Of a DNA stretch of 11,078 bases, positions 1 to 7,068 are shown one piece after another (the stretch's first letter is position 1; each line of letters starts with the position of its first letter). Origin of the DNA: Chloroflexota bacterium (GTDB lineage: Bacteria; Chloroflexota; Anaerolineae; Aggregatilineales; UBA3940). The position numbers and the translations under genes are program-made. Below the pieces are notes generated by a model. It did no database searches. It had not been told where the DNA came from and saw nothing but the letters and a program-made list of their open reading frames with translations. Location: assembly GCA_011051745.1 (NCBI GenBank), contig DRKO01000006.1:1-11078 (forward strand), read 5' to 3'.

Positions 1-303
1 GGGAATCCCCAGCGAGCCATGCGGGCCGTCCTGCAACGCGCAATAGAGAGCCTGCGCCCCGAAGGACAGCGGAGCATGACGACTGCCGAGTGGATCCTCT
101 ACAACATTCTGGAGATGCGCTTCATTCAGGGGCGTAAGGTCCGCGATGTCGCCATGCGGCTGGCGATGAGCGAATCCGACCTCTACCGCAAGCAGCGCGT
201 CGCGATTGAGACGGTGGCTTCCATCATCGCGGAGATGGAGCGGGCCGCCCTGATGGAGCAGCAGGACGACTCACACCAGCCCCTTCCCTCCCCGAAAAGA
301 TGA
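1..303 (+). CDS. Helix-turn-helix protein, C-terminal part (5' end outside window)
   Basis: The reading frame is open from the first base to a TGA at 301-303, with six sense codons before the first ATG at 19, so this is probably the tail of a longer gene. The visible stretch is charged and helical. Its core (EWILYNILEMRFIQGRKVRD, then VAMRLAMSESDLYRKQRVAI) has the length and pattern of a sigma-70 region-4-like helix-turn-helix: a helix, then VRDVAMRLAMSESDLYRKQR as the two DNA-contacting helices, then a basic and an amphipathic helix. The last 15 residues are polar and probably unstructured. It may be a transcriptional regulator or the DNA-binding tail of a larger protein; the missing N-terminus would decide. 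I do not recognise a named family. It converges on the metalloprotease gene. Confidence 0.6.
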   Translation, partial: GNPQRAMRAVLQRAIESLRPEGQRSMTTAEWILYNILEMRFIQGRKVRDVAMRLAMSESDLYRKQRVAIETVASIIAEMERAALMEQQDDSHQPLPSPKR

Positions 304-312
304 GATAGAGAT

Positions 313-350
313 ACAGGAAAACGTGACCCGCTGAAGACAGCGGGCCACGT
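313..350 (-). terminator. Rho-independent terminator of the metalloprotease gene
   Basis: Arms at 321-333 and 338-350 (13 bp each, 4-nt loop) pair throughout when read on the minus strand, with one G-U pair; on the plus strand the same position is an A/C mismatch. On the minus strand the stem is followed by TTTTCCTG (320-313). It lies about 30 nt past the protease stop codon. There is no T-run on the plus side, so it probably does not serve the upstream plus-strand gene. Confidence 0.75.
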
Positions 351-381
351 GGCGACGTTCGCAGGTCTGCAGGCGGGGAGG

Positions 382-2469
382 CTAGAGTTCTGCCTCGCGG
401 CGCTTCCGGCCAGCCCTCACCCCCAGCACGATCAGGGGGATGATCACAATCGCCAGACATATCCCCAGCCCGCACAGGCCCAGAGCCACCATGCCGATCA
501 GTTCCCCTGTGCCGATCGCGGGCGAGGTATCAACGTCGAGCACGTCCGGCACAGGCGGGGTCGGGAGATTCTCCGGTGCGGGGGAGGGAATCTCCGCCGC
601 GGGAGGCGCGTTGTCACCCTCCCTCTCCGGCACAACGTCAGGCTGGAGGTTCCCGGACGCTGCGATCAGGCCCTCGACCAGCGCCAGCACCTCCTCCTCC
701 GTGTGATCGCCGTCCACCACGATGAAAAGACCGTCCATGATCATGGTCGCACTGATCCAGGCCCCATCTTCGTCGCTGAGGTCTTCAACCAGCACCTCGA
801 CGCCGGAGATGTTCCGTATCTCACCGGGCGTGTCGTAGGAGATATCGTCCAGCCATTCCTGAAGGGTGGTGTAAGGGCTGACGCTCTCCGCAATGCTCAG
901 CCAGTTACCCTCATCGTCCAGATAGTCATAGTTGGCCGAATCACCGCCGCCGGGCACGTAGTAATCGGCGCTCTCGCCGAAGTCCTCGGCAGTCATGATG
1001 TAGGCATAATCAAAGGCGTATCCCTCCGGCAGGCTGGCGGGGAGGATCGGCTCGAAGGAGACATCGAGCGCCATCGGGTCTTCCGCAAATTCCCCGTCGT
1101 TGAACGGCACGCCCTCCGGCGGCAGGTAACCGTTTTCCTCCGGGGGAGGTCCCTCACCGGGCTGGATGAAGTTCGCAGCAGGCCAGGTGGCGGCCACCGG
1201 CGAAGGCTCCCCGGTAGCGGGCGCGATCTCCAGCGTGTAATCCGCGAGGAAGCAGGCCTGCTCGTGCGCGATCATTTCCTCATTGTGGACGATCAGGAAC
1301 ACGTCCTGATAGGCCCCCATGTCCACCACCAGCGCGTCGCCTGTGCCCGTCAGGAGGTCTGCCTCGCGGCCTCGCACCCCAACCGCCAGCACATTGAGAC
1401 GGGCTTCCGCATCGGCCAGCGTGACGGATACGACCCCGTTCCCGGTCAGCCGTACGTAGTCAACCCCCAGACTCTGGACGCCGTCACCGGGTACGAAGGT
1501 CCCCGGTCCGGCTGTCCCTTCGAGGCGGACCGAAGGATACAGGTGGCCTTCCGTGTAGGCGCGGAGCAGATTCGCAACGGCAAAATCGCGGGAAGCGGAG
1601 AGCATGGACTCGCCATAAGGCTCAAGGGCGGCGTCTATCGCATCAAAGCCGCTGAGCACCCGGGAGTGCTCCCAGATGTTACGAACCACCTCCTGCCCGT
1701 GACGCTCCGAGAGCATCCGCAGGAGTAGCCACATGGCGTACCAGTGCCCACTGTTATCGCCGCGCACCGGCTCCTCGGCAACCAGACAGGTATCCGGGCT
1801 CCCGAAGACAGCATCCAGATAGTGAACGCCATCGTTCACATCGGGGAAGACCTCGTCCTCCATCCAGGTAGCCGTCGCCTCGTAAAGCCAGAACTGGGGA
1901 TCGCTGTCGTCATATCCCCCCTGAAGCACATGGTTGAACTCATGCGCAACGGTGGCCTGCATCAACTGGAGAGGGGTTTCATCCGCGCGGGGGTCGTCCA
2001 GAAGCTCCGCGTAGTCGTTGTCCAGCCCCATGTAGGAGTACGCGGCGTGGTGCTCGATCTCCGGCGTGAGCGGATTGTCGCCCACGTAACCGCCCTCGCT
2101 GTCCGTATATCCGGCGAACCCCTCGTCCATCAGGTTCTCCAGATAAACGTCAATGCGATCATCGCCGCCCTCGCCTCGATCAGTGGGCGGGGGAGCCCAG
2201 CCATACTCTTCAACCTCGACCTGCCAGCTATACTCCAGCGCCTCGGCCACCTGATCCACGTAGTCAGGCACGCCGTTTCCATCCTGATCGGTCGGGTCCA
2301 CGGCCTGATCCCCGCTGGTTGTGTAGTGGATCAGGAAGTGCTCCGTCCCGACTGTTTGCTCATCCGGCAGGGAGGGCCGCCCCGTATCCTGAGCAGCCGC
2401 CGGTGAGACGGCGAGCGTCACAGCAACCGCCAGTGCGATTAAGCCGGAGAGCAACCATTTACGTCGCAT
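382..2469 (-). CDS. Secreted, membrane-anchored putative zinc metalloprotease (MXAN_6640-like)
   Basis: A 695-residue protein. Residues 1-26 are a clear signal peptide (basic start, hydrophobic core, AAA-Q cleavage). An EF-hand-like loop follows at 61-72 (D61, D63, N65, D69, D72), then the zinc motif HEFNH at 176-180 with EATATWMEDE at 197-206 supplying the likely third ligand E197. This order matches the MXAN_6640 family of putative metalloproteases as I recall it. Residues about 478-603 resemble a DUF4367-type module (LPEGY start, then a short beta-rich repeat ending in EEEVLALVEGL). A proline-rich stalk (about 621-645) leads to a transmembrane helix at about 657-687 and a basic tail, so the enzyme should sit outside the cell on one C-terminal anchor. 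The start is supported by AAGGA at 2480-2484 and by the signal peptide. Substrate unknown. It is divergent from pheA and has its own terminator. Confidence 0.85.
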   Translation of the reverse strand: MRRKWLLSGLIALAVAVTLAVSPAAAQDTGRPSLPDEQTVGTEHFLIHYTTSGDQAVDPTDQDGNGVPDYVDQVAEALEYSWQVEVEEYGWAPPPTDRGEGGDDRIDVYLENLMDEGFAGYTDSEGGYVGDNPLTPEIEHHAAYSYMGLDNDYAELLDDPRADETPLQLMQATVAHEFNHVLQGGYDDSDPQFWLYEATATWMEDEVFPDVNDGVHYLDAVFGSPDTCLVAEEPVRGDNSGHWYAMWLLLRMLSERHGQEVVRNIWEHSRVLSGFDAIDAALEPYGESMLSASRDFAVANLLRAYTEGHLYPSVRLEGTAGPGTFVPGDGVQSLGVDYVRLTGNGVVSVTLADAEARLNVLAVGVRGREADLLTGTGDALVVDMGAYQDVFLIVHNEEMIAHEQACFLADYTLEIAPATGEPSPVAATWPAANFIQPGEGPPPEENGYLPPEGVPFNDGEFAEDPMALDVSFEPILPASLPEGYAFDYAYIMTAEDFGESADYYVPGGGDSANYDYLDDEGNWLSIAESVSPYTTLQEWLDDISYDTPGEIRNISGVEVLVEDLSDEDGAWISATMIMDGLFIVVDGDHTEEEVLALVEGLIAASGNLQPDVVPEREGDNAPPAAEIPSPAPENLPTPPVPDVLDVDTSPAIGTGELIGMVALGLCGLGICLAIVIIPLIVLGVRAGRKRREAEL

Positions 2470-2603
2470 CGTCTTAGCATCCTTACTACATTACGGGAGA
2501 TACCTGTTTCAGAGGCCCGCATCTCTTACCCGATTCTATCTCCGGGCAGTGCTGGCCTGTGTAGCTCTTTAGTCCCAGCACTTAGCCATGCCCCCTGCCC
2601 AAC

Positions 2604-2609
2604 ATAATA
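2604..2609 (-). promoter_or_regulatory. Candidate extended -10 promoter of the metalloprotease gene
   Basis: The minus strand reads TGGTATTAT, an extended -10 (TGn plus TATTAT), with no good -35 box 16-18 nt upstream. Transcription would start near 2597, leaving a leader of about 130 nt. That leader holds a perfect 8-bp inverted repeat (2548-2555 with 2575-2582) and an alternative 6-bp pairing (2544-2549 with 2595-2600). Confidence 0.3.
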
Positions 2610-2651
2610 CCAGATCAGAGAAAACGCGACAGTCGGCCCTCCAGGCGACGG

Positions 2652-2681
2652 TTGCCTGCTGGCGGCGGCGTGTGGTATGCT
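2652..2681 (+). promoter_or_regulatory. Candidate sigma-70-type promoter of pheA
   Basis: TTGCCT (2652-2657) and TATGCT (2676-2681) are 18 nt apart, each matching four of six consensus bases. Transcription would start near 2688, giving a leader of about 27 nt just long enough for the ribosome binding site. No leader peptide or attenuator fits in so short a leader. Confidence 0.4.
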
Positions 2682-2700
2682 GCCCGGCAGTCCAACCGCA

Positions 2701-2710
2701 GGAGAGGAGA
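2701..2710 (+). promoter_or_regulatory. Ribosome binding site that decides the pheA start
   Basis: A purine-rich GGAGAGGAGA ends 4 nt before the ATG at 2715. An in-frame ATG at 2652 would add 21 residues of non-family sequence, overlaps the candidate promoter and has no comparable site, so 2715 is preferred. Confidence 0.75.
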
Positions 2711-2714
2711 ACCG

Positions 2715-3545
2715 ATGACGGAGAAGAAGAGCAAACGAGTGGCCTTTCAGGGAGAGCGGGGAGCCTACTCGGAGATGGCCGCGCGGGCCGCGCTGGGAAG
2801 CGAGATCGAACCGGTCCCGTGCCGCACCTTTGATGATGTGTTCGCCAGCGTGGAAACCGGCGAGTGTGATCTGGGGCTGGTTCCCATCGAGAACTCGCTG
2901 GCGGGGAGCATCCACCGAAACTACGATCTCCTGCTGCGCCACGCGCTGCACATTGTGGGTGAGACACAGTTACGCATCGAACACTGCCTGATCGCCAACC
3001 CGGGGGTAGAGCTCTCCGAGATCAGGGTCGTGCGTTCCCATCCCCAGGCACTGGCCCAGTGTGAACATCATCTGGCGGAGATGGGCGTTGCAGCAGAGGC
3101 GGCCTACGACACAGCCGGAAGCGTCCGCGATCTGCGGGACAGTGGGGCGCGGGATGTGGCGGCGCTGGCAAGCCGTCTGGCAGCCGAAATCTACGGCATG
3201 GTGGTGCTCAAAGAAGGCATGGAAGACGACAGGCAGAACTACACCCGCTTCCTCGTGCTGGCACGTAAACCGGTAGACCCGTCGGGAGAGAGCAAGACCT
3301 CGATTGTGTTTGCGCTCCGAAATAGCCCCGGCGTGTTGTTCAGAGCGCTGGCGTGCTTTGCCCTGCGCGACATTGACCTGACCAAGATCGAGTCACGGCC
3401 CATCCCCGGCTCACGGTGGGAGTATCGTTTTTATCTGGATTTCATCGGCAGCCAGCACGGCGGGGCAGGAGAGCGTGCGCTGGCGCATCTGGCGGAGATG
3501 GCTACCGAGTTGCGAGTGCTGGGAACCTATCCGCGAGGCGTATAA
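2715..3545 (+). CDS. pheA: Prephenate dehydratase
   Basis: A 276-residue cytosolic enzyme that converts prephenate to phenylpyruvate (water and CO2 released), the committed step to phenylalanine. The catalytic domain (about 8-180) shows the family landmarks: VAFQGERGAYSE at the start, LGLVPIENSLAG (53-64), and the TRF motif at 177-179 in NYTRFLVL, which holds the catalytic threonine. A C-terminal ACT domain (about 195-270) contains the ESRP motif at 226-229, the usual phenylalanine-sensing site, so feedback inhibition by phenylalanine is expected. Length is typical for a monofunctional enzyme; there is no chorismate mutase domain as in the enterobacterial fusion. It stands alone, divergent from the protease and followed 140 nt later by the OsmC-like gene. 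I see no convincing terminator after it, only a T-run at 3620-3624. Confidence 0.96.
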   Translation: MTEKKSKRVAFQGERGAYSEMAARAALGSEIEPVPCRTFDDVFASVETGECDLGLVPIENSLAGSIHRNYDLLLRHALHIVGETQLRIEHCLIANPGVELSEIRVVRSHPQALAQCEHHLAEMGVAAEAAYDTAGSVRDLRDSGARDVAALASRLAAEIYGMVVLKEGMEDDRQNYTRFLVLARKPVDPSGESKTSIVFALRNSPGVLFRALACFALRDIDLTKIESRPIPGSRWEYRFYLDFIGSQHGGAGERALAHLAEMATELRVLGTYPRGV

Positions 3546-3620
3546 GTCCAGTGCGTCTCCCGCACAGAAAACGGGGGATAGACGAGGCGCCCGGCCCTCC
3601 CGTCCCGTATGCTGAACCCT

Positions 3621-3680
3621 TTTTAACCCGCCTGCATCTAAATCTATGATAAGAACCTATAAGAAAAGGACGGGTTAAAA
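3621..3680 (+). promoter_or_regulatory. Candidate promoter of the OsmC-like gene framed by a 10-bp inverted repeat
   Basis: TTTAAC (3622-3627) and TATGAT (3645-3650) are 17 nt apart in a locally AT-rich stretch, giving a start near 3657. TTTTAACCCG (3621-3630) is repeated inverted as CGGGTTAAAA (3671-3680). The left arm covers the -35 box and the right arm lies between the AAGGA (3666-3670) and the start codon, a layout typical of an operator. The regulator is unknown. Confidence 0.4.
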
Positions 3681-3685
3681 TCGTT

Positions 3686-4075
3686 ATGGAAATGGAAATC
3701 GTCTTTCCGGGTGGCGCACGTGTGGATGCCATCATGGGGAACATGGTTATCCCCACCAATCAGGACGGCTCCGCACCGGCTCCCTTTGGATTGTTCCTTG
3801 CTTCTATCGGAACCTGTGCGGGAATCTATGTGTTGAGCTTCTGCCAGAAGCGCGGCATCCCGACCGAGGGGATACGCATCATCCAGCGCATGCACATGAA
3901 CCCCTTCACCCGCATGATCGAGCGGATCGAGCTGGACATCCAGGTTCCGCCCGATTTTCCAGAGAAGTACAAGGACGCGGTTATCCGCTCGGCTGAACTG
4001 TGCGCCGTTAAGAAGCATCTGGAGAATCCGCCGGTCTTCGAGGTCTATACCTCTGTCGCGGAGCCTGTCTCCTGA
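3686..4075 (+). CDS. OsmC family protein
   Basis: A 129-residue cytosolic protein with the OsmC fold from end to end: a beta-rich start, then GLFLASIGTCAGIYVLSFCQ carrying the first conserved cysteine (C44), and a second helix with SAELCAVKKHL carrying the second (C106). In OsmC/Ohr proteins these paired cysteines reduce organic or other peroxides; several small relatives have no proven substrate, so the family is firmer than the reaction. An additional C53 is visible. The ATG at 3686 is preceded by AAGGA at a wide spacing of about 15 nt; an ATG two codons later is possible. It appears to have its own promoter and ends at a strong terminator, so it is probably a single-gene transcript. Named ohr or osmC genes usually encode about 140 residues; this looks like the shorter YhfA-like type, so no symbol is given. 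Confidence 0.88.
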   Translation: MEMEIVFPGGARVDAIMGNMVIPTNQDGSAPAPFGLFLASIGTCAGIYVLSFCQKRGIPTEGIRIIQRMHMNPFTRMIERIELDIQVPPDFPEKYKDAVIRSAELCAVKKHLENPPVFEVYTSVAEPVS

Positions 4076-4100
4076 CATTCCCCTGAGGGGAAGCTACCCG

Positions 4101-4139
4101 AATCAAAAGCGGCATCCGGCGAGGATGCCGCTTTTGATT
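4101..4139. terminator. Bidirectional terminator between the OsmC-like gene and fbp
   Basis: AATCAAAAGCGGCATCC (4101-4117) is perfectly repeated inverted at 4123-4139, with a 5-nt loop. The stem has a GC-rich core flanked by A-rich and T-rich ends, so each strand leaves a T-rich run (CTTTTGATTTTCTT on the plus strand). It lies 26 nt after the OsmC-like stop codon and 26 nt after the fbp stop codon, so it can end both convergent transcripts. Confidence 0.9.
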
Positions 4140-4165
4140 TTCTTGGGGAAGAACATCAGAAACAG

Positions 4166-5242
4166 CTACACACTGACTGCCTCATCCTGCGCGAGCCGTG
4201 TCTGCTCCCGGTACTGCTCGACCCAGTCCGCATCATAACGCCGGATGTATTCCTCCACTCGTTCGACCAGCTCTCTATTGCCCACGAAGAAAGGGATACG
4301 CTGGTGCAGGTCATGGGGCTGGATGCTGCGGATCGGGTTGACGCCGTCCGAGGCATAGCCGCCCGCCTGCTCCGCGATGAAGGCGAGGGGAGCACATTCA
4401 TACGTCAGGCGCAGCTTGCCGTGCGGTTTGGCGGGGTCTCTGCGATCAGCGGGGTACATGAATATCCCGCCGGTCATCAGGTTGCGGTGGAAATCGGCCA
4501 CCAGCGAACCGATATAGCGCAGCGAGAGGCCCGGCCCTGTGCCTTCAGGGTCACGTCCGGTCAGCCACTCCACATAGCGCCGGATTCCCTCGCTCCAGTA
4601 TCGCTCGTAGCCCTGGTTGACGCTGTAGTATTTAGGCTTGTCAGGGACACGGATATCGGGATGGGAGAGCAGAAACTCGCCGATGCTGGGGTCGAGCGTG
4701 AAGCCGTGGACACCCCGCCCGGCGCTGTAGACGAGCATCGTACTGGAGCCGAAGATCACGTACCCCGCCGCAACCTGCCTGTATCCCGGTTGCAGCAGAT
4801 CGGCCATCGTGCCACGCTCGCCCTCGCTGATCTTGCGATGAATCGAGAAAATCGTGCCAATACTGACATTGTAGTCAATGTTTGAGGACCCATCGAGCGG
4901 ATCATAGAGCAGAACGTAGCTCCCGCAGGGGTAATGATCGGGGATGTGGAGCGGCTCGGCATGTTCCTCCGATGCCATGATGCACAGCCGTCCGGTGTGA
5001 TCCATCATGCGGTAGATGGTCTGGTCGGCATAGACATCAAGTTTCTGTTGCTCTTCACCGTGCGTGTTGGTTGCGCCTGCCATGCCGAGGATGTCAGCCA
5101 GCCCGGCCCGCGTCGTTTCCCGCGCGATCAGCTTGGCGGCCAGCGCGATGTCGTACATCAGATTGGTAAACGCGCCGGTTGCCTGAGGGAAGTGACGTTG
5201 CTGCTCAAGTAGATGTCGCTCGATGGTGATCACTTTTGGCAT
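4166..5242 (-). CDS. fbp: Fructose-1,6-bisphosphatase, class I
   Basis: A 358-residue cytosolic enzyme that hydrolyses fructose 1,6-bisphosphate to fructose 6-phosphate, the key step of gluconeogenesis. The class I signature is complete: SEE (91-93) and DPLDGSSNID (114-123) bind the metal ions, KLRLTYECAPLAF (276-288) lies in the substrate site, and AEQAGG (290-295) adds a metal-binding glutamate. The N-terminus (TIERHLLEQQRHFPQATGAF) is characteristic of bacterial members and supports the ATG at 5242. Upstream on the minus strand are AGGAG about 11 nt and AGAGG about 3 nt before the start. Length is slightly above the roughly 335 usual residues because of a polar C-terminal tail. It lies 241 bp downstream of cdsA on the same strand, so it may be transcribed separately. 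Its transcript should end at the shared hairpin at 4101-4139. Confidence 0.97.
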   Translation of the reverse strand: MPKVITIERHLLEQQRHFPQATGAFTNLMYDIALAAKLIARETTRAGLADILGMAGATNTHGEEQQKLDVYADQTIYRMMDHTGRLCIMASEEHAEPLHIPDHYPCGSYVLLYDPLDGSSNIDYNVSIGTIFSIHRKISEGERGTMADLLQPGYRQVAAGYVIFGSSTMLVYSAGRGVHGFTLDPSIGEFLLSHPDIRVPDKPKYYSVNQGYERYWSEGIRRYVEWLTGRDPEGTGPGLSLRYIGSLVADFHRNLMTGGIFMYPADRRDPAKPHGKLRLTYECAPLAFIAEQAGGYASDGVNPIRSIQPHDLHQRIPFFVGNRELVERVEEYIRRYDADWVEQYREQTRLAQDEAVSV

Positions 5243-5280
5243 TGCCTCTTTTCTCTCCTGAACTACTCCGACGTTATGCC

Positions 5281-5447
5281 AGTGCAGTCACGCCACCTCT
5301 GCCCGAAGGGCATATCCTGAACCGATCCCGGAGACGGCTGCGGTAAAAGATATGACGTTCCGACACCCACGAAACCTTTCGCGGTGGCCCCTGCGTGGCC
5401 GTGAAGGCACATCTCGCGGGGGTCACCGGAACGCGCGTGACTGCACT
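5281..5447. repeat. 13-bp inverted repeat upstream of fbp
   Basis: AGTGCAGTCACGC (5281-5293) recurs as its exact reverse complement at 5435-5447, 141 nt away, in the cdsA-fbp gap. The flanks do not match. I see no terminator for cdsA and only a weak promoter-like pair for fbp in this gap (TTTCGT-16 nt-TATCTT, read on the minus strand). The repeat could be a pair of operator half-regions, the base of a long stem in read-through RNA, or chance. Confidence 0.45.
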
Positions 5448-5483
5448 CAGAGACAGAACCGGCAGGAGGAGTAGGGCGGGTCT

Positions 5484-6299
5484 TTACAGGGCGATCAGGA
5501 TCAGGTAGTAGTAGCTCAGCAGACCAGCCACGATCAGCGAATCGATCCGGTCCAGCAGGCCACCGTGGCCGGGTATCAGGTTGCTGGCGTTCTTGGCCCC
5601 TGCATAGCGTTTGAGCATACTGATGCCGAAGTCGCCCAGAGGGGCCACCACAGAGCTCAGTGCACCGATCACCAGACCGTGCAACGGACTGACCTCCGCC
5701 CCTGCCCCCAGCAACGACCAGAGGAGCGGCAACGTGGCTCCCCCCAGCGTTCCGAAGACGATCCCGCCGATATAGCCCTCCCACGTTTTACCGGGACTGA
5801 TGTCGGGAATAAGCGGCGTGCGCCCGATGGCCCTGCCGACCAGATAAGCGGCGCTGTCCGAGACCCACACGGAGCCGAGCACCGTCAGTAGCCAGAACAG
5901 ACCATCATCCAGGGCACGCAGGCTGACAAAGTGCGCCCCGCTCCACCCTATATAAAAGCTGCCCGCCAGCGTCATGGCGAACCCCGTCATGGCGTTGGCC
6001 GTCCCCTGACGAAAGCGGGCCAGCGACCAGAGCATCGTCAGCAACAACAGGAGTGCTGCGCAGGGCCTGATGAACAGGCTCTCCGGCCATAGATGACCGG
6101 CTACGAACAGGGCGCTCCAGAGCAGCATCAGGCCGCCAAAGGCCCGATGCCCCCGGCGGGCCACCAGATGCACAAACTCGATGGAGGAGATGGAGATCAC
6201 CAGTAAAGCCAGTAGAGTGAACAGGTGGCCCCCGATGATGACCATCGCCAGCACCGGCACGCCGAGGAGAAGACCGCTCAGGACTCGTTCGCGTAACAC
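5484..6299 (-). CDS. cdsA: Phosphatidate cytidylyltransferase (CDP-diacylglycerol synthase)
   Basis: A 271-residue integral membrane enzyme that makes CDP-diacylglycerol from phosphatidic acid and CTP, the branch point for phospholipids. Several hydrophobic helices fill residues 8-145 and 170-218. Family motifs are SDSAAYLVGR (147-156), SPGKTWEG (168-175) and the C-terminal signature around SMLKR (227-231) and PGHGGLLDRID (243-253). One position departs from the signature: K236 is followed by N237 where an aspartate is expected (codon AAC on the minus strand). The start is a GTG four nucleotides after the uppS stop; its family-like beginning MLRERVLSGLLLG supports it although no strong ribosome binding site precedes it, which suggests translational coupling. 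It is the last gene of frr-uppS-cdsA. Dxr, the frequent next neighbour, is absent; fbp follows instead. Confidence 0.94.
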   Translation of the reverse strand: MLRERVLSGLLLGVPVLAMVIIGGHLFTLLALLVISISSIEFVHLVARRGHRAFGGLMLLWSALFVAGHLWPESLFIRPCAALLLLLTMLWSLARFRQGTANAMTGFAMTLAGSFYIGWSGAHFVSLRALDDGLFWLLTVLGSVWVSDSAAYLVGRAIGRTPLIPDISPGKTWEGYIGGIVFGTLGGATLPLLWSLLGAGAEVSPLHGLVIGALSSVVAPLGDFGISMLKRYAGAKNASNLIPGHGGLLDRIDSLIVAGLLSYYYLILIAL

Positions 6300-6303
6300 G
6301 GTC

Positions 6304-7062
6304 TTATTTGACTAAGCCAAACCGCCGTTCGCGCTGGCTGTAGTGGATGATTGCTTTGCGGAGTTCTTCTTTGTTGAAATCCGGCCAGTAAACCGGTGCG
6401 AAGTAGTATTCAGCGTAGGCGCCCTGCCAGATCAGGAAGTTGCTCAGCCGCAGTTCGCCACTGGTTCGAACGATGAGGTCGGGGTCGGGGAGATCGCCGG
6501 TGTACATGTAATGGCTGACCAGCGCCTCGTCAATCTCCTCCGGCTTGTGCCCGTTCCGCACGATCTCCCTGATAGCATGGACGATCTCGGCCCGCCCGCC
6601 GTAGTTAAAGGCCACGTTCAGGATGAGCCGATTGTTGTTCTTCGTCAGTTCGATGGCATCCAGCACCTTGCGCTGTAGCTCTGGATCAATGCGTGAGAGG
6701 TCCCCGATGTGCCGTAGCTGAACGCCCTCGGCGTGCAACTCGGCCAGTTCGCGGTCAATCACATCCTTGAGGATGTTCATCAGACCTTTGACCTCAGCCT
6801 CCGGGCGACCCCAGTTCTCGGTTGAGAAGGCGTAGATAGTCAGGATACGGATGCCGAATTCGACGCAGGCCCGCAGTATTTCGCGCAGATTTTCCGTTCC
6901 GGCCCGGTGGCCTGCCAGGCGCGGCAGGCCGCGCTGCTTCGCCCAGCGCCCGTTGCCATCCATGATGATGGCGACATGAGTCGGGACTCTCTCAGGGAGT
7001 TGTTCCCGTCCCTCTTCTTCGTTTTCGGAAGTCGTGGTATCCATCAGATCAGTTGCTTGCAT
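6304..7062 (-). CDS. uppS: Isoprenyl transferase (undecaprenyl diphosphate synthase)
   Basis: A 252-residue cis-prenyltransferase that elongates farnesyl diphosphate with isopentenyl diphosphate to the undecaprenyl carrier used for peptidoglycan and other envelope polymers. The five conserved regions are present: HVAIIMDGNGRWAK (29-42, catalytic D35), GHRAG (51-55), TIYAFSTENWGRP (75-87), NVAFNYGGRAEI (149-160), and DLIVRTSGELRLSNFLIWQ (195-213) with YWPDF (225-229). The N-terminal 26 residues are acidic and not conserved. The ATG at 7062 lies two codons after the frr stop, in the same frame; AAAGGGAT abuts it, leaving unusually little spacing. A second ATG at 7044 has no better site, so 7062 is kept. 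It is the middle gene of the operon. Confidence 0.97.
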   Translation of the reverse strand: MQATDLMDTTTSENEEEGREQLPERVPTHVAIIMDGNGRWAKQRGLPRLAGHRAGTENLREILRACVEFGIRILTIYAFSTENWGRPEAEVKGLMNILKDVIDRELAELHAEGVQLRHIGDLSRIDPELQRKVLDAIELTKNNNRLILNVAFNYGGRAEIVHAIREIVRNGHKPEEIDEALVSHYMYTGDLPDPDLIVRTSGELRLSNFLIWQGAYAEYYFAPVYWPDFNKEELRKAIIHYSQRERRFGLVK

Positions 7063-7068
7063 ATCCCT

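Noticed and set aside
349..2406. Two long plus-strand open frames (349-1728 and 1744-2406) opposite the metalloprotease
   Set aside because: Both lie antisense to a gene with a signal peptide, zinc motif and membrane anchor. Their translations are Arg-, His- and Gly-rich without domain patterns, as expected of shadows in GC-rich DNA.
2652..2714. Earlier in-frame ATG for pheA
   Set aside because: It adds 21 residues outside the family alignment, overlaps the likely promoter and has no good ribosome binding site, whereas 2715 has one.
3555..3625. Terminator for pheA
   Set aside because: Only weak, interrupted pairings (CGTCT-CCCG with CGGG-AGACG) are visible, and the T-run at 3620-3624 lies about 35 nt beyond them.
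5263..5784. Minus-strand frame of 173 codons overlapping the end of cdsA and the gap to fbp
   Set aside because: It overlaps a well-conserved part of cdsA in another frame, has no recognisable domain and has low-complexity Arg/Gly/Pro composition.
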